From positions 62,001 through 126,000 of the forward strand of contig NZ_CP108101.1 in the NCBI RefSeq assembly GCF_036195325.1: 64,000 bases of DNA. Reading direction: 5' to 3'. The stretch comes from Streptomyces sp. NBC_00234 (lineage in GTDB: Bacteria > Actinomycetota > Actinomycetes > Streptomycetales > Streptomycetaceae). Every line of letters starts with the position of its first letter. Within the stretch, counting starts at the first letter, position 1. Positions 16,130-24,824 of the stretch are shown piece after piece. The notes below the pieces were generated by a model that had not been told where the DNA came from, made no database searches, and saw nothing but the letters and a program-made list of their open reading frames with translations. The translations under genes were made by a program, and so were the position numbers.

Positions 16130-18913
16130 TCAGCCCGGCGGCACCGTCGCGGCCCGCGTTCCCAACGCGTCGCGCAGCGCGGAGCGCGAGGTGATGCCGA
16201 GCTTGGGGAAGATGCGGTACAGGTGTGCACCGACCGTGCGCGGCGACAGATAGAGCCGCTCAGCGATCTTCTTGTTGCTCAGCCCCGAGGCCGCGAGATG
16301 CGCCACCTCCAACTGCTGGGCGGTCAGGCCGTGCAGGGCGAGTGCGGGCGAGCCGGGGACGGGGACCGTGGCGACGGCGATGCCCGAGGCTCGTAGTTCC
16401 TGTTCGGCGCGGCGGCGCCAGGCGGTCGCACCGACGCGGCCGAAGATCTCGGCGGCCCGCCGCAGTTCGGAGCGGGCGTCACCGGGACGCAGCCGGCGCC
16501 GGTGCAACTCGCCGAGCACCAGACGCGCCCGGGCGTGATCGAAGGGCCAGCGGTCCACGCCCGGCAGGGCCAGTGCCTTCCTGAGCAGCGCGACCGCCTC
16601 CTCCTCGGGTGAAACGAGGGCGCGGGCGGCATACAACTGCAGGCGCAAACGGCCGGTGAGGCCCGCGAGGTCGGCACGTTCCGCCGCCGCGACATGCGCG
16701 GCGGCCTCGCGATTCCGGCCGGTGCGCACAGCGGCGTCCACGAGGTCCAGGACGAGCCACGGCGCGTACGCGGCGTACGGGGCAAGTTCCCCGGCCGGGC
16801 TCACACGGACGCACTGTGTGTAGGCGCTCTCGTAGTCACCCTCGGCCAGCGCCGCCAATGCCAGGTTCCGGGCGGACATGGCCAGGTGCAGCGTGCTGCC
16901 CCGCGGAGCCGCCCACTGCTCGACAGTGCTGCTGTAAGCACGGGTGCTCTCGGTGTCACCGCGGCCGGCGGCGACCCAGCCCAGGCTGCAGCGCAGGTCA
17001 TGGGCAAGGAGTTCCAGGTCGTGCCGGACGCACAGGTCCAGGCCCGCGAGCGCCGCGGTCTCGGCAGCTTCCCAGTCGCCGGACAGGAAATGGTCGTGCG
17101 CGGCGAACCAGTAGCCGCTCGCGGCATACGTCACCGCGCCGGCGCCGCTTTCCCGGACGATCAGTTCGCGCACCCGACCGCGATAGTCGTGCAACATATC
17201 CAGCCAGGCCGCCGCCCTGCAAAGTTCGGCCACCTGCCCCGGGGAGGCGTCGGCGGGGAGGTTACGGAACGCCTCCCGCAATCGCGGTACCAGGCCGTGG
17301 CCGGTACGCGACACATCACACAGCACTCCGTACAAGAGCTCGACCTGGTCCCCCCACTGCCCGGCGTGTTCGGTGACGACCTGCCGGACCTCGACCCACT
17401 CGGCAGGGTCCTGCGCGTAGGAGGCGGCGACGATGCGGACGAGAACGGTTCGCTCCGCAGCGGCGGGCAAGGCACTTGCCAGCAGCCGGCGCGCAGCGGC
17501 CAGATCGCCGTCACGCAACAACAGGATCCGCGCTGTGGTGGTCAGACCGCGGCCGGAGTGGCCCGGGTCGTCGAGATGCTCGCGCGACTGATCGAGGAGC
17601 TCCTGGGCCAGGCGGAGCTGACCCGCCTCGCTCGCCAGCTCGGCCGCCCGCTCAAGGCGCCGGGCGGCATCGCCCGGAGCGGGACTCAGCCCGGCGGCCC
17701 GCCGCCAGGCGGTCACGGCGAGGCCGGTGCCACCGCGCAGGGTCAGTGCCCGGGCGGCCTGCTCGATCTCGGCAGCGACGTCCTCTGCCGGCTCCACGGA
17801 GGCGGCAGCCAGGTGCCACACCCGCCGTTCGGGATCGCCTCGGTACTGCTCGGCCAGCATCGCGTGCGCGGCACGAACCTCGTCGGGGGCCGCGGTCCCG
17901 ATGATCGCCGAGCGGACCAGCGGGTGGCGGAAGCGCAGTCCCGAGGGGGTGGAGTCGCGGGTGATCAGGCCGACGCGTTCGACCTCCTGGACGTCCAGCG
18001 AAGACAACGTCGTCGGCCGGGCGGTGGTCGCGCGGTGCTCGACCCGGTCGCCGTCCAGAGCAGTGAGGAGCAGCGCGGTGCGCAGTGCGGTCGGCAGGGC
18101 GAGCACGCGGCCGGCGTAACTGGATTCCAGTCGGGTTCGCACCGGTGCGCCGTCGGGCAGCATCTCGAGGCCGATTGCGGCGTCGGTCCCGAAAACGCCG
18201 GGGAGTTCGGCCAGAGCCAGCGGGTTGCCGGCGGCCTCACGCAGAGCCCGGTGACGCACTGACTCCGGCAGCCCCGGATACAGCAGGTCAAGCAGCTCCT
18301 CGGCCGCCAGCTCGTCCAAGGGCTCCACCTCAAACATCCGGATACCCGGCGTGACACGCTCGGAAGCGGTCAGTGGACGCCGGGCGAACACCGCCCGGAT
18401 GTCATGAGGTTTCAACCGCAGCAGGAGAAACATCATCACCTCGCGGGTCGGAACGTCCACCCAGTGAGCGTCCTCCACCGCGATGAGCACGGGGCTGTCC
18501 TCGGCCACGGCGGCAATCACCGCGATCGTGGACACCGAGATGGCCAGCCGGTCCGGTGCTGGACCGGCCTCCAGGCCCAGAACCCTCCGCAGCACCGTCC
18601 GGTGGTACGGCTCAACCCGGTCCAAATAGTCCATGACCGGCGCAAACAGCTGATGCAGACCCGCGAACGCCAGCTGGGCCTCGCATTCGTAGCCGGTTCC
18701 ACCCAGGATCCGTACGCCCTGCTGCCGGGCGTAGCCCACACAAGCCCGCAACAGAACCGACTTACCCACCCCGGGATCACCATGAAGCACGAGGTTGGGG
18801 GGTACGCCGGGGGCCCGGTCGACCAGCTCGCGCAGTGCGGCCAGTTCCCCGGCCCTTCCGATGATGTCCTGACTCATCTCGTCTCTCGGGGGTGAGGGGC
18901 CAGGTGTAGTCAT
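16130..18913 (-). CDS. LuxR-family ATP-binding (LAL) transcriptional regulator
   Basis: A 927-residue large regulator of the MalT/LAL type. It has an AAA-like NTPase domain with Walker A HGDPGVGKS (residues 44-52) and Walker B VLIAVEDAHWVD, a long TPR-like helical middle and a C-terminal LuxR helix-turn-helix (LTAQQLEVAHLAASGLSNKK, then IAERLYLSPRTVGAHLYRIF). Such proteins act as ligand- and ATP-dependent activators in the cytosol. The ATG at 18913 lies inside the palindrome at 18908-18919; ATG 18877 (MSQDIIGRAGEL) is a serious alternative and would place the palindrome in the promoter. It is divergent from a decayed haloperoxidase gene and upstream of an intact one. Confidence 0.88.
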   Translation of the reverse strand: MTTPGPSPPRDEMSQDIIGRAGELAALRELVDRAPGVPPNLVLHGDPGVGKSVLLRACVGYARQQGVRILGGTGYECEAQLAFAGLHQLFAPVMDYLDRVEPYHRTVLRRVLGLEAGPAPDRLAISVSTIAVIAAVAEDSPVLIAVEDAHWVDVPTREVMMFLLLRLKPHDIRAVFARRPLTASERVTPGIRMFEVEPLDELAAEELLDLLYPGLPESVRHRALREAAGNPLALAELPGVFGTDAAIGLEMLPDGAPVRTRLESSYAGRVLALPTALRTALLLTALDGDRVEHRATTARPTTLSSLDVQEVERVGLITRDSTPSGLRFRHPLVRSAIIGTAAPDEVRAAHAMLAEQYRGDPERRVWHLAAASVEPAEDVAAEIEQAARALTLRGGTGLAVTAWRRAAGLSPAPGDAARRLERAAELASEAGQLRLAQELLDQSREHLDDPGHSGRGLTTTARILLLRDGDLAAARRLLASALPAAAERTVLVRIVAASYAQDPAEWVEVRQVVTEHAGQWGDQVELLYGVLCDVSRTGHGLVPRLREAFRNLPADASPGQVAELCRAAAWLDMLHDYRGRVRELIVRESGAGAVTYAASGYWFAAHDHFLSGDWEAAETAALAGLDLCVRHDLELLAHDLRCSLGWVAAGRGDTESTRAYSSTVEQWAAPRGSTLHLAMSARNLALAALAEGDYESAYTQCVRVSPAGELAPYAAYAPWLVLDLVDAAVRTGRNREAAAHVAAAERADLAGLTGRLRLQLYAARALVSPEEEAVALLRKALALPGVDRWPFDHARARLVLGELHRRRLRPGDARSELRRAAEIFGRVGATAWRRRAEQELRASGIAVATVPVPGSPALALHGLTAQQLEVAHLAASGLSNKKIAERLYLSPRTVGAHLYRIFPKLGITSRSALRDALGTRAATVPPG

Positions 18914-18919
18914 CTGACT
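18908..18919. promoter_or_regulatory. AGTCA-N2-TGACT palindrome, site 2
   Basis: AGTCA-TC-TGACT sits between the LAL regulator gene and the divergent haloperoxidase pseudogene, overlapping the possible ATG at 18913. Its reverse strand shares AATCAGTCAG-TGACT-CAC with site 1. Confidence 0.65.
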
Positions 18920-18975
18920 GATTGCCTGTCCTGGCCGGTGGACGACACTGGGGCGTACCAGCGAGGGAGTGTCCC

Positions 18976-19466
18976 GTGCCGCGTATGAGGGTGGGAGAGG
19001 AAGGCCGCGCCGAAGTGGGCCTCTCCTACGAGGACTTCGGCGACGCCCCGGCCCGTGGTGCGTGTGTGCGGGTGGCCGCCGACCCACGCCGCCCAGGACG
19101 GCAGGTGAGGGCTGTCGTCCCGGCCGGCCACGGGGTGGTCACGTTCCACCGGAGGGGGTGCGGCCGGTCCGCCTACCTCGCCACTCACGGCACCGGCCGG
19201 GTGGAGGCGGTGGCCCTGGCGAGTCCGGTCGTACGCAGGTCGGGCACCGGCAGCCCGACTGGCCGGCCTTGCCGACCTGGCCCGAGGCACGGTAGCGCCC
19301 CGATCGTGGACGACGTGTTCAGGCCGTACGAGGCCAGTGGCGCACGCCTCTGGCCCGAGCCGTCCCCGACGGTCGCACGGTGGTCCTCCCCAGGGCTCCG
19401 TACGGTGCGCAGTCGACCCACCCCCATCAGTGGCACGAGGCCGTGCTCGGCCTTCTGTCAGCCTGA
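18976..19466 (+). pseudogene. Decayed haloperoxidase-type alpha/beta hydrolase
   Basis: The frame from GTG 18976 reads MRVGEEGRAEVGLSYEDFGD, then AGHGVVTFHRRGCGRSAY, the N-terminal third of a haloperoxidase-type hydrolase with a damaged HGW loop. The last third is in another frame: LARAVPDGRTVVLPRAPYGA, QSTHPHQWHEAVLGLLSA and stop, which matches the region of the catalytic His, here changed to Tyr (APYG). The middle with the nucleophile elbow is missing. At about 490 bases it is far shorter than the 820 expected. It is divergent from the LAL regulator gene and shares the palindrome between them. Confidence 0.7.
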
Positions 19467-19515
19467 GCCGTCCCTCTCCCCACTCATCGTGTGGCACGCG
19501 CGCGCCCGGTGCTTA

Positions 19516-19527
19516 GGTCACTTGACT
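19516..19527. promoter_or_regulatory. AGTCA-N2-TGACT-like palindrome, site 3
   Basis: GGTCA-CT-TGACT matches nine of ten half-site bases. It lies between the end of the hydrolase pseudogene and the end of the second LAL gene, so no obvious promoter needs it; it may be a relic. Confidence 0.4.
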
Positions 19528-19561
19528 GGGTACCGCTCCGCAACCATGAGAACCGGCCTGA

Positions 19562-22402
19562 TCACCCCTGCCCCAGGCCGTCGAGGGCGCCCCGCAGCTG
19601 GCCCCGGGTGGTCACACCGAGCTTGGGAAAAGCCTGGTACAGGTGGAATCCGACCGTGCGCGGCGACAACAGCATCCGCTCCCCGATCTCCCGGTTGGTC
19701 AGCCCTTCGGCGGCCAGTCGGACGATCCTCAACTGCTGTGCCGTCAGCTCCCCCACCTTGACGTCCTGTTGCGCACCGGCAGGCGTGGTGACGCCGCAGG
19801 CCCGCAGTTCGGCGATCGCATCGGCCGCCCACGGATGGGCGCCGACCTGCTGGAATACGGCCAGCGCCCGCACGAGTTCCTGGCGGGCGTCGCCGGTCCG
19901 GCGCCGCCGCCGTAGCCACTGCGCGTACTCCAGGCGCGCCCTGGCCCGTTCGAAGGGCCACTGCTCTCCTGCCGGGTCGGCCAGCGCGGCCAGGAAGTGG
20001 GGCTCGGCTTCCGGAGGATCGGACAGTGCGGCCCGTGCCCGGTTCAGCAGCGCGGCCAGCCGCGCCGACACCCGGCCGGACAGGGTCTCTTCGGTGGACG
20101 CCAGGATCCGCCGTGCGTCGTCGCCACGGTTGGCACGTACCGCTGCCGTCGCCAGGTCGGCCATCCCGTAGTAGGACAGGTGATAGTGCAGTGGGCGCGG
20201 TTCGGGCCCTGCGGTGAACAGTCCGCGCAACTGCTCGTACGCCGGAATGTGATGTCCCTCCAGCGCGGCGGCGGCTCCCAGGACCAGCCGCGCCCGCACC
20301 GCCAGTCCTCGGCTGCGGGACAGCTCGAACCCCGTGACCGCGCGAGCCAGAGCGGAGCGGGCCCCCACCGCATCACCCTGCGACACACGAAGCAGGGCGG
20401 TCACGCAGCCCGCGGCTGCCGCCGCGACCTCCAGGCCGTCCTCCGCTGCCGTACGGGAAGCATCCTGCGCCAGGGCATCGGCGCTTTCCCATGCTCCTGT
20501 GTCGAACTGAGCCGTGGCGAGAGCCTGAGCCACGGTGGCATTGGTTCCCGCTGTGGTGGTTCGCCGCAGGTGGTTCAGTGCGCCCCCGAGCAGCGTGATG
20601 GCGGTGTCGGTCTCGTCCAGCACCCAGGCCGTGCCGCCGAGCAGGACCATGTCGGGCAACGGCCGCTCCGGGCCGGCGGTGGCCCTGCGCAGCAGAGACA
20701 CCCGCTCCTCACGGTCGGCGAACGGATCGCACGCCACCGACGTCCACAGCCGCTGGGCATCGGTGCCCGCTGGTCCGGCGCTCGTGGCGATCCGTAGTGT
20801 GGCTTGTCGGGACGTTTCGTCCCCGGCGTTGTAGACGACGTGCGCGGCGGCGCTCAGAGCGGCCACGGCGCGGTCGGGCGAGGCGCCTGCGCGGGACTCG
20901 GCCAGGGGCAGAAGGATGTCCAGACACGCCGCGTGCCGGGAGGTCACCGCCAGCGCCCAGCCTGCGAGCGTGGCGGCTGCCGCCAAGAGCTCCGGATCGT
21001 CGGTGGCCGCCGCCGCCTTCGCCGCGAGCGCATCCACCCTGCGGGGCCGGCCCGCGAACATCGCTGTCTCGGCTGCGTCGACGAGCCGCCGGGCCCGGTC
21101 CTGCGCGAGAGGGCTCAGCTCGGCCGCACGCTCCAGAGCCACCGCCGCGGCGTGGTAGCCACCGCGTCGGCGGGCCCGGTCGGCGGTGTCCACGAGGCCC
21201 GCGGCGATGTCCTCGTCCGGAGTGAGGGTCGCCGCGGCCAGGTGCCAGACCCGTCGGTCGGGATGTCCTTCCAGCACCTCCGCCAACGCCAGATGTGCCT
21301 GCCTGCGGGCTGCGAACGGGGCTGTCTGGTAAACGGCCGAGCGCACCAGCGGATGCCGGAAGCGGACCTCCGCACTGTCCAGTCGGACCAGGCCGGCCCG
21401 CTCGGCAGGCCGCCACACCTCTGCCCCGTCGGGTGCGGTAGCGGCGACTGCCATCAGAGGAGCCGCCGGCAGGTCCGACCCCCCGGCTGCAGAGGCGAGC
21501 AGCAGGGCTCGCCGGGTGATATCGGGAAGTCCCGCCAGACGAGAGACGAAAATCCGCTCCAGCCGCTCCGTCAAAGGCAGGACCTCCACGTCCTCGCCTG
21601 CAAGCTCGGCGGCACGTCCCCCAGCCGACCGGGCAAGCTCGACCAGCGCGAGCGGATTGCCCGCAGCCTGCTCAAGAATCCGCGTCCGCATCCGTCCCAC
21701 AGGCGCCTTCGGCTGCCGGTCCACAAGCCGCGCCGAGGCAGCCTCCGACAGCGGCTGCACCACCAATTGGTCGAGGAAGCCTCCGAGCTGCTCGGGTACA
21801 TTCCCCGTGCGCGCACCGGCCAGCAGGGCGACCGGTTCGTCCGCAAGCCGCCGTGCGATGAAGGCAAGCGCGTCGAGCGATCCGGTGTCCAGCCACTGGG
21901 CATCGTCGACGATCAGGACCAGCGGCTTGCGGCTGCCGACCTCGCACAGCAGGTCCAGCGCAGCCAGATGAATGAGTACGGGTTCCAGACGCCTGCCCTC
22001 CGCATCCGGGCCGACGGCCCTTTCCTCCTGACCCGGCTCTCCGTGCGGACGGTGAGCCGGGTCATGAGGATCCAGGCCGAAGGCGCCCGCCAGTGACGTC
22101 CGTTGGCGCCCCGGCAGCACGGCCAGGCTGTCCAACACCGGCCGCAGCAACCGATACAGGCCGGAAAAGGCCAGCTCAGCACCCTCCTCCGCACCACGCA
22201 CGCTCAGGACACGCCACCCCTGACGCTCCGCCGACACCGCGGCGGCAGCAAGCAACGTGCTCTTGCCCGAGCCCGGCTCACCTGCCACGACCAGCGGCGA
22301 CCCACCCAGCCGCTGCGACAACAGCGACTCCAGAACGGCCAGTTCGTCCTCCCGGCCGATGATCTCCCCTGCGGCCAGGTCCCCCTCGAATACCCCGGTC
22401 AC
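19562..22402 (-). CDS. LuxR-family ATP-binding (LAL) transcriptional regulator
   Basis: A 946-residue LAL regulator. It has Walker A GEPGSGKST (residues 41-49), Walker B LVLIVDDAQWLD (about 150-161), a RHPLVRSAVYQ sensor-like segment, a long helical repeat middle and a C-terminal LuxR domain (LTAQQLRIVRLAAEGLTNRE, then IGERMLLSPRTVGFHLYQAF). It is clearly paralogous to the regulator at 16130, with the same architecture and a similar HTH. The start at 22402 (MTGVFEGDLAAGEIIGREDE) is the usual kind of N-terminus. Its neighbours are hydrolase genes, so it probably activates them in response to a small molecule. Confidence 0.88.
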   Translation of the reverse strand: MTGVFEGDLAAGEIIGREDELAVLESLLSQRLGGSPLVVAGEPGSGKSTLLAAAAVSAERQGWRVLSVRGAEEGAELAFSGLYRLLRPVLDSLAVLPGRQRTSLAGAFGLDPHDPAHRPHGEPGQEERAVGPDAEGRRLEPVLIHLAALDLLCEVGSRKPLVLIVDDAQWLDTGSLDALAFIARRLADEPVALLAGARTGNVPEQLGGFLDQLVVQPLSEAASARLVDRQPKAPVGRMRTRILEQAAGNPLALVELARSAGGRAAELAGEDVEVLPLTERLERIFVSRLAGLPDITRRALLLASAAGGSDLPAAPLMAVAATAPDGAEVWRPAERAGLVRLDSAEVRFRHPLVRSAVYQTAPFAARRQAHLALAEVLEGHPDRRVWHLAAATLTPDEDIAAGLVDTADRARRRGGYHAAAVALERAAELSPLAQDRARRLVDAAETAMFAGRPRRVDALAAKAAAATDDPELLAAAATLAGWALAVTSRHAACLDILLPLAESRAGASPDRAVAALSAAAHVVYNAGDETSRQATLRIATSAGPAGTDAQRLWTSVACDPFADREERVSLLRRATAGPERPLPDMVLLGGTAWVLDETDTAITLLGGALNHLRRTTTAGTNATVAQALATAQFDTGAWESADALAQDASRTAAEDGLEVAAAAAGCVTALLRVSQGDAVGARSALARAVTGFELSRSRGLAVRARLVLGAAAALEGHHIPAYEQLRGLFTAGPEPRPLHYHLSYYGMADLATAAVRANRGDDARRILASTEETLSGRVSARLAALLNRARAALSDPPEAEPHFLAALADPAGEQWPFERARARLEYAQWLRRRRRTGDARQELVRALAVFQQVGAHPWAADAIAELRACGVTTPAGAQQDVKVGELTAQQLRIVRLAAEGLTNREIGERMLLSPRTVGFHLYQAFPKLGVTTRGQLRGALDGLGQG

Positions 22403-22732
22403 GCCTTCCCCCCTCCCGAGAACAGCCCGCCTACCCTCCCATGGGCTTGGAGGGATCGGTCATGCGCGACCGACCGGTCCGCCCGCCGCAACTCACCAGC
22501 CTGACCAGGTCACAGCATCGGCCCAGCCGGCCGGCACCGGGGAAGCCTCTTCGCGCCAGGGGCACATCATCCGCCACAGTGATCCACCACAGCGGCCGGA
22601 CCGCGACCGCCCTGTACCGCATTGGCTGCGCCCGACAGGCGTTGGGAGCAGCTGAGCCGGTCCGCTACCGACGTGTGTCCGGAACGCTGTCGTCCTCGGT
22701 CCGGCGGCGAAGCTCCCGGGCAGAGGGTCGTA
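22403..22732. other. Gap between the second LAL gene and the hydrolase pseudogene
   Basis: 330 bases with no credible gene. A short CCCTCC...GGAGGG inverted repeat (about 22434-22456) and GGTC...GACC symmetry near 22460 lie close to the LAL gene start and could be regulatory. No copy of the AGTCA-N2-TGACT palindrome is present. Confidence 0.35.
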
Positions 22733-23390
22733 TCAGCCCCGCGGTTGCAGAGAAGCGGTGAAGGCGGCGACGTGCGCGGCCGATACCTCGGGATACTGCT
22801 GGTGCGGTCCGTGCCCGGCGCGCGGATAGGTGATCAGGTGTACGGTGGCCAGCTGCCGGCTCAGGGCGTACCAGTTCTCCACCGGGAACATGATGTCGTG
22901 GTCACCTGCGATGTGGAGTACGGGAGTTCGCGTCGTCTTCAGCACGTCGAGGACCGCTCCGGCGGGGAAGACGGGATTGCGGGGTTCGCTGTCGATCTGG
23001 GCGGCGGCCCAGGGCCCCGGCACCGGGATGCTGCGGTCTTCGCTCCGGGCCGCGATCCGTTCCCAGGAGCGTCGGGCGCTTTCTCTGCTGCCGGGGTCCG
23101 ACGGTTCGAAGAAGAGCGTGACCTCGTCGGCGAAGTCGTTCTCCGGCTTGGTGGAGACGTCGTAGAAGAGCTGCTCGGACGGCTTGACCATGTGTCCGGG
23201 AGGGTTGGTGCCCAGGAGCACGAGTGCGCTGACCAGTTCGGGGTAAGTCGCGAGACCTATCTGGGCCGCGATGCCGCCGAGGGACCACCCGGGGGGTGCG
23301 GCCCTTGCTCTCGACGAAGCGGTTGGGCGCTGCGATCGCGCTCGTGCCGGAGACGTTCTCGGGATCATCGGCAGCGGTGATCGTGGTCAC
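22733..23390 (-). pseudogene. Alpha/beta hydrolase with internal deletion
   Basis: The first 28 residues (MTTITAADDPENVSGTSAIA, then APNRFVESKG) are the known N-terminus of a hydrolase group common in Streptomyces. The frame then breaks near 23300. The other frame resumes within the nucleophile elbow (GWSLGGIAAQIGLATYPEL) and runs to a normal end with the acid loop IAGDHDIMFPVENW and catalytic His in PRAGHGPHQQYPE. About 70 residues, including the HG oxyanion loop, are missing. An intact relative would have about 280 residues. Site 4 of the shared palindrome lies 132 bases upstream. Confidence 0.75.
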
Positions 23391-23521
23391 GGCTCAGCCC
23401 CTCTCATGGTGTGTCGGTATGCCGTCGGCGGTCCGATGCGAGACTGCCGACTCGGGCCGGTGATGCCCTGCATGGCTGCTCCGCCTCTCTGACGTTAGGA
23501 AAGCTCGCGGGCACGGAAATC

Positions 23522-23533
23522 CGTCAGTTGACT
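23522..23533. promoter_or_regulatory. AGTCA-N2-TGACT-like palindrome, site 4
   Basis: CGTCA-GT-TGACT, in a context (CGGAAATC before, GCA after) nearly identical to site 1 over about 30 bases. It lies upstream of the truncated hydrolase gene. Confidence 0.55.
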
Positions 23534-23571
23534 GCATGTCGCAACGGAGTCGGCGCACCCCGAATCTGCGC

Positions 23572-23700
23572 TCAGGCCGAGTTCGATCCCAGGCTCATCC
23601 CCAGGGCACAGTGGCGCCCGGCCCGCAGCTCGGCACCGCGGAGCGTGCCGGTTTCCGACAGCACCTCCGCCGGACCGTGGAGCCGCACAGGTGAAGTCAT
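23572..23700 (-). pseudogene. Relic of the 5' end of a third LAL-type regulator gene
   Basis: A 42-codon minus-strand frame begins ATGACTTCACCTG, matching ATGACTACACCTG at the start of the LAL gene at 18913, including the overlapping palindrome. It continues with a GRAEVL-like segment (VRLHGPAEVLSETGTL) as in LuxR ATPase N-termini, then reaches a stop after AELRAGRHCALGMSLG. The Walker A motif never appears. This supports an earlier duplication and loss of a regulator here. Confidence 0.4.
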
Positions 23701-23706
23701 CCGACT
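23695..23706. promoter_or_regulatory. AGTCA-N2-TGACT-like palindrome, site 5
   Basis: AGTCA-TC-CGACT. On the minus strand it reads ATCAGTCGGATGACT, nearly identical to site 2 read the same way. It is about 200 bases before the metallo-beta-lactamase-fold gene. Confidence 0.5.
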
Positions 23707-23904
23707 GATGACGCGTCACACACTTCTGGCGCACGCTGTTGGCCGTGACCGAGCGGGTCACCCCGACGCCCACACCAGTTCGCCGGGCCAGTGCCAAACG
23801 CCCCCGGGCGCAGCGACCTTACGAAGTACGTCGGTGCGACGACCGGGAAGGCGGCACCACCCTCCCGGGCGGATCCGTCGGCCGGCAAGACTCCAAGGAG
23901 AGCC

Positions 23905-24663
23905 ATGAAGACGACCCTCACCTCCATCGGGACCGCGACCGTCATCCTCGAAGTGGGCGGTCTTACCCTCCTGACCGATCCAGCCTTCGACCACGCACCC
24001 ACGGAGTACCCGACAGGGCCCGTCACCCTTCGCAGCCTCGCAGGCCCCGCCGTCGAGGCTGCGGACCTGCCGGCCCTCGACGCCATCCTGCTCAGCCACG
24101 ACGAGCACCCCGACAACCTGGATACCGCGGGCCGGGCGCTGCTCGAGGGCCGGACCGTCCTCACCACCGTCAGCGGTGCCGGGCGGCTCGGTGGCGGCGC
24201 GGTCGGACTCGCGCCGTGGCAGACGTACGAACTCACCAACGAGCGCGGAACGCTGCTCGTCACCGCCACCCCGGGCCGCCATGCCGGTGATGTGATCGGC
24301 TTCCTGATCCGTACACCCGACGAGGACGAGGCCCTCTACGTATCCGGCGACACGGTCTACTACGACGAGCTCGACGAGATCGGTCGGCGCTACTCCGTCG
24401 GGGCCGCGGTCCTCCACTTCGGCGCCGCCGTCGTGCCGTACTTCGGTGATGACTTCATCACCATGGACGGCGCGCAAGGGGCGCGGCTGGCACGGTCACT
24501 GGGCGCCAAGACGGTCGTGCCCGTCCACTACGACGCCTGGGACCACTTCACCCAGGGTCGCGACGGCATCAAGGACGCCTTCGTCCGTGCGGAGTTGGAC
24601 AGCCGCCTACGCTGGCCGGAGCGCGGCGTCCCGACCGTGATCGACACCCGCACGTCCTCCTGA
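23905..24663 (+). CDS. Metallo-beta-lactamase-fold (UlaG-like) hydrolase
   Basis: A 252-residue protein of the MBL superfamily: GTATVILEVGGLTLLTDPAF, a metal-site segment LLSHDEHPDNLD, LYVSGDTVYYDEL with the bridging Asp, and GAKTVVPVHYDAWDHF with the late His. In relatives the first motif usually reads SHDHHxDNLD, so one of the metal-binding histidines is Glu here. The family hydrolyses small esters, lactones or cyclic phosphates; the substrate is unknown. The ATG at 23905 has AAGGAG four bases upstream. It follows palindrome site 5 and may belong to the LAL-controlled block. Confidence 0.8.
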   Translation: MKTTLTSIGTATVILEVGGLTLLTDPAFDHAPTEYPTGPVTLRSLAGPAVEAADLPALDAILLSHDEHPDNLDTAGRALLEGRTVLTTVSGAGRLGGGAVGLAPWQTYELTNERGTLLVTATPGRHAGDVIGFLIRTPDEDEALYVSGDTVYYDELDEIGRRYSVGAAVLHFGAAVVPYFGDDFITMDGAQGARLARSLGAKTVVPVHYDAWDHFTQGRDGIKDAFVRAELDSRLRWPERGVPTVIDTRTSS

Positions 24664-24777
24664 TGCGTGTCGCAGGGGGCTGGGTCCGCGGAGGATCTTG
24701 TGGTGCTCCCTGCGGGCGAAGGCGTGTTCCCGGTGCCGCTGTACCGATGTTCCCCGAGGCCGGTCTCGGTCTGTGCG

Positions 24778-24810
24778 CCCGGCGACGCCGGCACCGCCCG
24801 CGTCGCCGGG
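24778..24810. terminator. Bidirectional hairpin between convergent genes
   Basis: CCCGGCGACG pairs perfectly with CGTCGCCGGG around a 13-base loop. It lies between the ends of the MBL-fold gene and the secreted peptidase gene. Confidence 0.6.
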
Positions 24811-24824
24811 TACCGCTGCCAGGG

